Assembly (NCBI GenBank): GCA_031259655.1
Contig: JAIRLF010000063.1
Location: 1-10,198 of the forward strand
DNA from: Prevotellaceae bacterium
GTDB taxonomy: Bacteria; Bacteroidota; Bacteroidia; Bacteroidales; UBA932
Length of the DNA stretch: 10,198 bases
Direction: 5' to 3'
The notes below the pieces were generated by a model. That model saw only the letters and a program-made list of their open reading frames with translations, did no database searches and was not told the origin of the DNA. The position numbers and the translations under genes are program-made. Below, piece after piece: positions 1-5,415 of this stretch (within the stretch, counting starts at the first letter, position 1; the number at the start of each line of letters is the position of its first letter).

Positions 1-190
1 AAGAGAAAGGCTATCCGGTCGCAAGAGAAAGGCTATCCGGTCGCAAGAGAAAGGCTATCCGGTCGCAAGAGAAAGGCTATCCGGTCACAGGAGAAAGGCT
101 ATCCGGTCACAGGAGAAAGGCTATCCGGTCACAGGAAGTCCAACCACCGGTCACAGGAGAAAGGCTATCCGGTCACAGGAGAAAGAGTGT
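1..190. repeat. Tandem array of a 22-bp unit (VNTR-like), about 8.6 copies
   Basis: Units begin at 1, 23, 45, 67, 89, 111, 133, 155 and 177, the last one partial. The core of each unit reads GAGAAAGGCTATCCGGTC. The first three units end in GC and the later ones in AC, and the first base pair of the unit drifts from AAG to AGG, so the array has two subtypes arranged in blocks. The unit at 133-154 is divergent in its first half (AGGAAGTCCAACCA) but keeps the CCGGTCAC end and the exact 22-bp phase. The array continues beyond the left edge. A 22-bp period is not a multiple of three, and I see no sign that it is coding. It lies about 240 bp upstream of uxaB. Confidence 0.93.
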
Positions 191-228
191 ATTTGACTAA
201 GTTAAATGCACCCTTCGTGGATAAATTT

Positions 229-344
229 GGGTGTACGACAAAATTCTCTGTTCCCTATAATCAAAATATTTGCTTGTTTACAAATAATTGATTGCGTCGA
301 ATATACGTTTCATTGCCGGTAGGGGCAAGGCATGCCTTGCCCCC
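229..344 (+). mobile_element. MITE-like inverted-repeat element, copy A (right end missing)
   Basis: This is the same sequence as the complete element at 7887-8029, in the opposite orientation. It begins with the terminal repeat GGGTGTACGACAAAATT (229-245), shares TATAATCAAAATATTTGC (256-273), and has a 40-base block (303-342) identical to the reverse complement of 7912-7951. That block contains the GC-rich palindrome. The second terminal repeat, found in the other copy about 10 bp beyond the palindrome, is absent here; the sequence continues as unrelated CACTTTCTTTC. The copy therefore looks truncated or decayed at its right end. It encodes nothing. Confidence 0.8.
322..343. repeat. GC-rich perfect palindrome, 22 bp, inside element copy A
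   Basis: The left arm is GGGGCAAGGCA and the right arm is its exact reverse complement, centred between 332 and 333. It is preceded by CCGGTA. The same palindrome occurs at 7912-7931, and a covarying relative occurs at 4432-4451. With no U-tract after it, it is not a typical intrinsic terminator, although it could fold as a hairpin in RNA. Confidence 0.85.
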
Positions 345-382
345 ACTTTCTTTCAATTTCTTTTGAATTGCAAAATATTTAA

Positions 383-390
383 TAATTTTG
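383..390 (+). promoter_or_regulatory. Probable -7 promoter element for uxaB
   Basis: TAATTTTG fits the Bacteroidota -7 consensus TAnnTTTG. A TTTG at 362-365, 17 bp upstream, may serve as the -33 element. Transcription would start near 397, leaving a leader of about 27 nt before the ATG at 424. The match is short and the region is AT-rich, so chance is a real alternative. Confidence 0.45.
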
Positions 391-423
391 GAACTTTATT
401 TTAAACAAATTAAATAGATTATA

Positions 424-1869
424 ATGATAGAATTAAATAGACAAACGTCTCCTAATAAGCAATATACGGAACGCATTATACAATTTGGAGAAGGAAATTT
501 TTTGCGTGCTTTTATTGATTGGATTGTCTGGAATATGAATGACAAAACCGGTTTCGACAGCAGCGTTGTTGTGGTTCAGCCGATACCAAACGGAATGGTA
601 GAAACGCTAAATGCCCAGAACGGTCTTTATCACCTCACACTTAAAGGCATAGATAAAGGCGAACAGGTATATACCACCCAATTGCTCGACGTCATCACTC
701 GAGGATTAAATCCTTACAATCAATTCGATGCATATCTTAAACTTGCCGAAAACCCCGACATGCGATTTGTGATATCGAATACCACCGAAGCGGGAATAGC
801 TTTCGACCCCGAAAATAAGTTCGAAGACAAACCCGCCGGCAGCTATCCGGGAAAACTTGTCCAGCTCTTACATCATCGTTACAAGACATTTAACGGCGCA
901 AAAGATAAGGGATTGATTATTTTCCCCTGCGAACTGATTTTCGAAAACGGCAGAATACTTAAAGAATGTATCAACAAATACATAAAACACTGGAATTTAG
1001 ACAAAGATTTCGGCAAGTGGGTAAACGAACACTGCGGAATATACAGCACTTTGGTTGACCGTATCGTTCCCGGTTACCCTCGCGAAACTGCCGACGAAAT
1101 CAAAGCAAAAACAGGCTTCGACGACAAACTGTTGGTCGAAGGCGAAATCTTTCATCTCTGGGTAATCGAAGCCCCCGAAACAGTGGCGCAAGAGTTTCCC
1201 GCCGACAAAGCAGGCTTGAACGTCTTATTCGTTCCGAGCGAAAAGCCTTATCACGAACGAAAAGTAACTTTGTTGAACGGACCTCATACCGTTCTTTCGC
1301 CTGTAGGCTATCTATCGGGACTTAATACGGTACGCGAATGTGTTGAAGATAAGACAATAGGCGCATACGTCCGCAAAGTGATGTTCGATGAACTGCTCCC
1401 AACTCTGAATCTTCCGGCAAATGAGCTGCTCCGGTTTGCCAACGACGTACTCGACCGGTTTCGTAATCCTTTCGTCAAACACCAGGTAACGAGCATCATG
1501 CTCAACTCTTTCCCGAAATATAAAACTCGCGATTTACCCGGGTTGAAAACGTATCTCGAACGAAAAGGTTCTCTACCTGAAGGACTTGTATTGGGTTTAG
1601 CAGCTATCATTACCTATTACAAAGGAGGTAAACGCGGAATAGACGAAATCGTTGTACAGGACGACCATAAAATCACTGATTTACTGCAACAACTGTGGAA
1701 AACAGGTTCTGTAGAACAAATCGCGAAAGGCGTTCTTGCCGCCGATTTCATTTGGGGCGAAAATCTCAACAAAATTCAGGGTCTGACAACCAAAGTGATA
1801 AGCTATTTAGCTGAAATTCAAGATAAAGGTATGTTAAAAGTTGTTAAGAACTTGTTAAAAAACAGTTAA
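424..1869 (+). CDS. uxaB: Tagaturonate reductase (altronate oxidoreductase)
   Basis: The product (481 aa) is predicted to reduce D-tagaturonate to D-altronate with NADH in the cytoplasm, the second step of galacturonate breakdown after UxaC. It belongs to the polyol-specific long-chain dehydrogenase (mannitol dehydrogenase) family. The N-terminal Rossmann nucleotide site is IIQFGEGNFLRAF (residues 18-30). The family catalytic pattern K-x4-N-x2-H is present as K280, N285 and H288 in KVTLLNGPH. RIVPGYPR follows the family pattern in the middle of the chain. Length is close to E. coli UxaB (about 483 aa), so the protein looks complete. The ATG at 424 is chosen because it puts the Rossmann motif at the usual distance from the N-terminus and follows a candidate promoter. 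No uxaA or uxaC is adjacent, so it is not in a visible uronate operon. Third codon positions are C- and A-rich, unlike mnmG on the same strand. Fructuronate reductase (UxuB) is a related alternative; length and sequence favour UxaB. Confidence 0.9.
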   Translation: MIELNRQTSPNKQYTERIIQFGEGNFLRAFIDWIVWNMNDKTGFDSSVVVVQPIPNGMVETLNAQNGLYHLTLKGIDKGEQVYTTQLLDVITRGLNPYNQFDAYLKLAENPDMRFVISNTTEAGIAFDPENKFEDKPAGSYPGKLVQLLHHRYKTFNGAKDKGLIIFPCELIFENGRILKECINKYIKHWNLDKDFGKWVNEHCGIYSTLVDRIVPGYPRETADEIKAKTGFDDKLLVEGEIFHLWVIEAPETVAQEFPADKAGLNVLFVPSEKPYHERKVTLLNGPHTVLSPVGYLSGLNTVRECVEDKTIGAYVRKVMFDELLPTLNLPANELLRFANDVLDRFRNPFVKHQVTSIMLNSFPKYKTRDLPGLKTYLERKGSLPEGLVLGLAAIITYYKGGKRGIDEIVVQDDHKITDLLQQLWKTGSVEQIAKGVLAADFIWGENLNKIQGLTTKVISYLAEIQDKGMLKVVKNLLKNS

Positions 1870-1902
1870 TAACTTATGTATCGATTTTAAAAAATAAGTT
1901 AT
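1869..1902. repeat. AT-rich inverted repeat just after uxaB
   Basis: ATAACTTAT (1869-1877) and ATAAGTTAT (1894-1902) are exact 9-bp inverted arms separated by 16 bp, starting on the last base of the uxaB stop codon. The stem is almost all A-T and no T-tract follows, so it would be a weak terminator at best. It may instead be part of the AT-rich putative origin region. Confidence 0.4.
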
Positions 1903-2227
1903 GATAACTCAAAAAATTGTATATACGGAATGAAAAAACATTTTCAAAATAAATTTTCTATTTTTCATGCAAATTTTTTCCACAGCTTTTTACGAAATAG
2001 ATATCTGTGGAAAATAATGTTCCAAAAGTTATTAACAGTGTTAATAATTTATATGCAAATCATTATAAAACAAAATATTATACGGTATAGCATTGTTAAT
2101 AATTTGTTAATAAAACGTTATTTTATACGATATTATTGTTGATAAAATTAGTTACCAACAAACTCACAAATCATATAAAAACATCATATTAAAAAAAAAA
2201 TAAATATATATAAATATAAAGAATTGG
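1870..2227. other. AT-rich intergenic region with DnaA-box-like 9-mers; candidate oriC
   Basis: I see no credible gene in this 358-bp gap; short reading frames here are low-complexity Ile/Asn/Lys/Tyr strings. It contains seven 9-mers close to the DnaA box TTATNCACA: TTTTCCACA at 1976-1984 (+) and 2006-2014 (-); TTATTAACA at 2029-2037 (+), 2039-2047 (-), 2094-2102 (-) and 2105-2113 (-); TTATCAACA at 2137-2145 (-). The last two TTATTAACA copies are 11 bp apart, one helical turn. The stretch 2187-2220 is nearly pure A/T, as expected of an unwinding element. mnmG (gidA) starts directly downstream and a parS-like site follows it, an arrangement known from origin regions of other bacteria. TTATTAACA differs from the canonical box at two positions, and such words are common in AT-rich DNA, so this remains a hypothesis. 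It could simply be the promoter region of mnmG. Confidence 0.4.
1975..2014. repeat. Inverted pair of TTTTCCACA boxes
   Basis: TTTTTCCACAG (1975-1985) and CTGTGGAAAA (2005-2014) form facing inverted repeats of 10 bp around 19 bp. Each contains a 9-mer one mismatch from the DnaA box TTATCCACA. As RNA this would be a short stem with a large loop and no T-tract, so a DNA-binding-site reading is more natural than a terminator. Confidence 0.5.
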
Positions 2228-4108
2228 TTGAAAAATTTTATTGATTTTTACGATATTATTGTTGTTGGCGGCGGTCATTCCGGATGCGAAGCCGCCGCCG
2301 CTGCAGCAAACATGGGCTCAAAGACTCTCCTCGTTACTGCGGATATGACTAAGTTTGCCGCCATGTCGTGCAATCCGGCTATTGGTGGTATCGCGAAAGG
2401 GCAAATAGTTCGCGAAATTGACGCTTTAGGGGGATATACCGCTATTGTTACCGACAGGTCGTCGATACAGTTTCGGATGTTGAACCGTTCGAAAGGTCCT
2501 GCTATGTGGAGTCCTCGTTCTCAATGTGATAGATTTCGTTTTTCAACAGAATGGCGAAATATTCTCGAAAATTTGCCGAATTTGTTCTTTTGGCAAGATA
2601 TGGTTTCGAGTTTAATCGTTGAAGATGAGACTGTTATTGGGGTAAATACTGTTCTTGGGGCTTCTTTTCGCGCTTCTTCGGTGGTTTTGACAGCCGGCAC
2701 GTTCTTAGGCGGATTGATTCATGTTGGACTTTCGCAAACTCGTGGCGGCAGAGTAGGAGAGTTGGCTTCGTATGGACTTACCGAACAACTTGTGTCTTTG
2801 GGGTTTGAATCCGGACGAATGAAAACCGGTACACCTGCGCGTGTTGACGGTCGGACGATGGATTTTTCGGTTATGCACGAACAGAAAGGCGATGATGAAG
2901 GGCGTTTTTCTTATATGGCGGCAGAAGGATTTACTTTACCTCAGCGCAGTTGTTATATTACTCACACTTCCGCAGAAGTGCACGAGATACTGAAGGAAGG
3001 TTTTTCGCAGTCGCCGCTTTTTACGGGAGTTATAAAAGGAGTTGGTCCGCGTTATTGTCCGAGTATCGAAGACAAGATAAATACTTTTGTTGACAAAGAC
3101 AGTCATCATTTATTTATTGAACCTGAAGGAGTTGATACGTGCGAATATTATGTTAACGGATTTTCATCTTCTTTGCCCTTAGAAATACAGTTGAGAGCTT
3201 TACGTAAGGTTAGAGGCTTGGAAAATGCTAAATTTTTCAGACCCGGATACGCGATTGAGTACGATTATTTTCCACCTGTGCAGTTATATCATTCTTTGGA
3301 AACTAAGCGTATAAAAAATCTTTTTTTTGCGGGACAGATTAATGGAACCACCGGATATGAAGAAGCAGCTGCTCAAGGTTTGATTGCCGGAATAAACGCT
3401 CATCGTACAATCAATGGAGAGTCGCCTGTAGTACTTGGCAGAGAACAAGCGTATATCGGCGTGCTGATTGATGATTTGGTAACAAAAGGAGTAGATGAGC
3501 CTTATAGAATGTTTACTTCTCGTGCCGAATACAGAATTTTGTTACGTCAGGATAATGCCGATTTTAGATTGACTGATTTAGGCTACGAATTGGGTTTAAT
3601 AAAAAGGGGACGTTACGATAAATTTGTGGAAAAGAAACGACAGTTTGCTGAATTGTGTGATTTTATTAAATCTAATAATGTGTTGACGGATGTGATTAAT
3701 CCTTTTTTGTCTTCTGTAAATTCGTCGTTAATAAATCAACCTCGTAAACTTTCCGATATTTTGTTGCGTCCCGAGGTTACATTAAGAGATTTGGTTTCTA
3801 TTGTTCCCGCTTTGTGTGATAGGGTGGGGAAAATAGATTTTCGCAATAAAGAGATAATAGAGGCTGTTGAAATTTTTATTAAGTACGAAGGATATATTGA
3901 GCGAGAACAACAGACGGCGAATAAAATAAGGCGATTGAACGAAATTGTTATTCCTGCTAAATTTGATTATTCGCGGTTAAAATCTTTGTCTATTGAATCT
4001 CGTCAAAAACTTTCGCGAGTTAAACCTGCGACAATAGGACAGGCTGCACGTATTCCCGGAGTTTCTCCTTCGGATATTTCTGTTTTGTTAGTCTATTTTG
4101 GGAGATAG
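2228..4108 (+). CDS. mnmG: tRNA uridine-5-carboxymethylaminomethyl modification enzyme MnmG (GidA)
   Basis: This FAD-dependent cytoplasmic enzyme acts with the GTPase MnmE to install (carboxymethyl)aminomethyl groups at wobble uridine 34 of certain tRNAs. The 626-aa chain is full length for the family. The FAD-binding fingerprint is VVGGGHSGCEAA (G14, G16, G19). The two conserved cysteines of E. coli (C47, C277) correspond to C48 in MSCNPAIGG and C277 in RYCPSIEDK. Other family blocks are RSKGPAMWSPRSQCDR, RMKTGTPARVDGRT and FFAGQINGTTGYEEAAAQG. The C-terminal MnmE/tRNA-binding domain ends in the usual GVSPSDISVLLVYFGR. The start is TTG at 2228: an in-frame TAA at 2201-2203 lies upstream, no ATG lies between, and the next Met (M30) would remove the FAD motif. 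Third positions are T- and G-rich, opposite to uxaB. No MnmE gene is in the window. It is flanked by a candidate origin on the left and a parS-like site on the right. Confidence 0.97.
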   Translation: MKNFIDFYDIIVVGGGHSGCEAAAAAANMGSKTLLVTADMTKFAAMSCNPAIGGIAKGQIVREIDALGGYTAIVTDRSSIQFRMLNRSKGPAMWSPRSQCDRFRFSTEWRNILENLPNLFFWQDMVSSLIVEDETVIGVNTVLGASFRASSVVLTAGTFLGGLIHVGLSQTRGGRVGELASYGLTEQLVSLGFESGRMKTGTPARVDGRTMDFSVMHEQKGDDEGRFSYMAAEGFTLPQRSCYITHTSAEVHEILKEGFSQSPLFTGVIKGVGPRYCPSIEDKINTFVDKDSHHLFIEPEGVDTCEYYVNGFSSSLPLEIQLRALRKVRGLENAKFFRPGYAIEYDYFPPVQLYHSLETKRIKNLFFAGQINGTTGYEEAAAQGLIAGINAHRTINGESPVVLGREQAYIGVLIDDLVTKGVDEPYRMFTSRAEYRILLRQDNADFRLTDLGYELGLIKRGRYDKFVEKKRQFAELCDFIKSNNVLTDVINPFLSSVNSSLINQPRKLSDILLRPEVTLRDLVSIVPALCDRVGKIDFRNKEIIEAVEIFIKYEGYIEREQQTANKIRRLNEIVIPAKFDYSRLKSLSIESRQKLSRVKPATIGQAARIPGVSPSDISVLLVYFGR

Positions 4109-4115
4109 GGGGAGA

Positions 4116-4131
4116 TGTTCCACGTGGAACA
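4116..4131. promoter_or_regulatory. parS: parS-like centromere site (ParB binding)
   Basis: TGTTCCACGTGGAACA is a perfect 16-bp palindrome and fits the broadly conserved chromosomal parS consensus TGTTNCACGTGNAACA. It begins eight bases after the mnmG stop codon, outside any coding region. Chromosomal parS sites lie near replication origins in most bacteria that have ParABS, and the mnmG neighbourhood is a common location. ParB bound here would recruit the segregation apparatus and SMC. No parA or parB is in the window. No T-tract follows directly, so the palindrome is unlikely to be an mnmG terminator. Confidence 0.82.
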
Positions 4132-4161
4132 TTGTTTGGTGTTTGTTAAAAAAATTAATTA

Positions 4162-4183
4162 GAGACGCAATATATTGCGTCTC
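4162..4183. repeat. GAGACGC-type palindrome 1 (perfect, 22 bp)
   Basis: Left arm GAGACGCAATA, right arm its exact reverse complement. It is followed by a second copy of the right arm (ATTGCGTCTC, 4184-4193) and then by a spacer starting TCGACGACATTTTC. The same palindrome, partial arm and spacer order recurs at 4343-4390. Confidence 0.85.
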
Positions 4184-4278
4184 ATTGCGTCTCATCGACG
4201 ACATTTTCTACGATATTTTTGACGACGTCCTCGACAATCCACACAACAACGCTATAATCTACGAGGAGACGCAATATG

Positions 4279-4300
4279 GAGACGCAAAATATTGCGTCTC
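4279..4300. repeat. GAGACGC-type palindrome 2 (one mismatched pair)
   Basis: Arms GAGACGCAAAA and TATTGCGTCTC differ at one paired position. A duplicated left arm, GAGACGCAATAT, lies just before it at 4266-4277, mirroring the duplicated right arm of palindrome 1. It is followed by TACAAATCGATG, the same flank that follows the GC-rich palindrome at 4451 (TACAAATCGACG). Confidence 0.82.
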
Positions 4301-4342
4301 TACAAATCGATGCCATTGACGACCACAGCGTTGTCCGGTGTA

Positions 4343-4364
4343 GAGACGCAATATTTTGCGTCTC
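4343..4364. repeat. GAGACGC-type palindrome 3 (one mismatched pair)
   Basis: Arms GAGACGCAATA and TTTTGCGTCTC, preceded by GTGTA and followed by a partial right-arm repeat (ATTGCGTCTT) and a TCGACGATGTTTTC spacer homologous to the one after palindrome 1. Confidence 0.82.
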
Positions 4365-4431
4365 ATTGCGTCTTTTCGACGATGTTTTCGACGATGCCCT
4401 TGATGTCCACACAATACCCGCATAATCTTTA

Positions 4432-4451
4432 GGGCGGGGCAAGCCCCGCCC
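4432..4451. repeat. GC-rich palindrome (GGGCGGGGC arms)
   Basis: GGGCGGGGC, an AA loop, then GCCCCGCCC. It follows the same framework as the palindromes at 322-343 and 7912-7931: GGGGC, two bases, GGC, two bases, GCC, two bases, GCCCC. The variable pairs change together in both arms. It is followed by CTACAAATCGACG. Confidence 0.85.
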
Positions 4452-4473
4452 CTACAAATCGACGTCCTTGACC

Positions 4474-4508
4474 TTGCGTTCTTTGCGTATATCGTTGCGT
4501 TCTTTGCG
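4474..4508. repeat. Direct repeat TTGCGTTCTTTGCG, two copies
   Basis: Identical 14-mers at 4474-4487 and 4495-4508, with a 21-bp period. They lie between two palindromes of the 4109-4944 region. Words of this TTGCG/TTTGCG type are common in intergenic DNA of many bacteria; no function is assigned. Confidence 0.75.
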
Positions 4509-4557
4509 GTTAAAGTTTTCGACACCCTCAATGTCCAGGCATCGTCGAATTGGTAGA

Positions 4558-4574
4558 GGCGAAAAATTTTCGCC
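4558..4574. repeat. AT-core palindrome with GGCG ends
   Basis: GGCGAAAA and TTTTCGCC arms around a single A, preceded by GGTAGA. It lacks the GAGACGC arms but occupies an equivalent place in the palindrome series, after a spacer that includes TTTTCGAC and AATGTCCA. Confidence 0.75.
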
Positions 4575-4596
4575 CGAATCATGCGCCAATGATACA

Positions 4597-4617
4597 AGGG
4601 CGTATCGCATACGCCCT
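4597..4617. repeat. Hairpin with AGGGCGTAT arms
   Basis: AGGGCGTAT, loop CGC, ATACGCCCT: nine perfect base pairs with a 3-nt loop. No T-tract follows. Another member of the mixed palindrome series. Confidence 0.8.
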
Positions 4618-4722
4618 GCCGCATGGAAGGTGGAATTTTTTGTTTTGTTGTGCGATTTATTTATGCCACCCCCACTCGTAAGGGTTGAATTACTACGTAG
4701 TTCAGAAGAGTAGACGACTATA

Positions 4723-4752
4723 CCCCGAGCTGCGCCTGCGGCTTGCTCGGGG
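4723..4752. repeat. Hairpin with CCCCGAGC arms
   Basis: CCCCGAGC (4723-4730) and GCTCGGGG (4745-4752) enclose a 14-nt GC-rich loop. It is followed by TTATTCATATTT and could act as a terminator for transcripts arriving from either side, although the T-run is weak. Confidence 0.7.
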
Positions 4753-4764
4753 TTATTCATATTT

Positions 4765-4779
4765 CAGTCCTTCGGACTG
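4765..4779. repeat. Small hairpin CAGTCC-TTC-GGACTG
   Basis: Six base pairs around a TTC loop, 12 bp after the CCCCGAGC hairpin. It is the last clear palindrome before the gene-free stretch leading to the V-ATPase K gene. Confidence 0.7.
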
Positions 4780-4944
4780 CCGGACAGTCGATTGAGTGAA
4801 AAGTTTGAACATTGTGAGTTTTCGGACAAATACTGCATATATTTTCGACACAAACGCAATACCGGAATACGGCATAGCTAAAGCGAAACTAAAGCGTTGT
4901 CTCCACTGCCTACAAAACCGGACGATTGAACAAGCCGGGTATGT

Positions 4945-5412
<468 letters not shown>

Positions 5413-5415
5413 TTA

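Larger units (their letters stand above)
4109..4944. other. Gene-free region between convergent genes, rich in mixed palindromes
   Basis: This 836-bp gap separates the 3' ends of mnmG and the V-ATPase K gene. After the parS-like site it holds, in order, three GAGACGC-type palindromes (4162-4364), a GGGCGGGGC palindrome (4432-4451), a 14-bp direct repeat (4474-4508), a GGCGAAAA palindrome (4558-4574), an AGGGCGTAT hairpin (4597-4617), a CCCCGAGC hairpin (4723-4752) and a CAGTCC hairpin (4765-4779). Open frames across it on both strands simply read through palindromic repeats and have no family-like sequence. I see nothing further in 4780-4944. The hairpins may help end transcription from both sides. 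Confidence 0.75.

Noticed and set aside
1..190. CRISPR array at the left edge
   Set aside because: The 22-bp units abut directly, without spacers, so this is a simple tandem repeat.
1..291. A reading frame open from the left edge through the 22-bp array to TGA at 289-291
   Set aside because: The 22-bp unit has no stop in any phase, so an array of it is open automatically. There is no start in view, the peptide is a shuffled basic repeat, and the frame runs into the inverted-repeat element.
1930..2142. 70-codon open frame in the AT-rich gap before mnmG
   Set aside because: The peptide is a low-complexity mix of Ile, Asn, Lys, Tyr and Phe from AT-rich DNA, resembles no family, and overlaps the DnaA-box-like cluster.
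4116..4131. The palindrome after mnmG as an intrinsic terminator
   Set aside because: There is no loop and no T-tract directly after it, and the sequence fits the parS consensus, which explains it better.
4162..4460. CRISPR array
   Set aside because: The repeats are perfect palindromes of differing sequence, the intervals between them are uneven (64-126 bp) and themselves homologous rather than unique, and there are no cas genes.
4182..4760. Several overlapping open frames on both strands (up to 121 codons) between mnmG and the V-ATPase K gene
   Set aside because: They are translations of palindromes and spacers, overlap one another in several frames, and show no family-like sequence or promoter.
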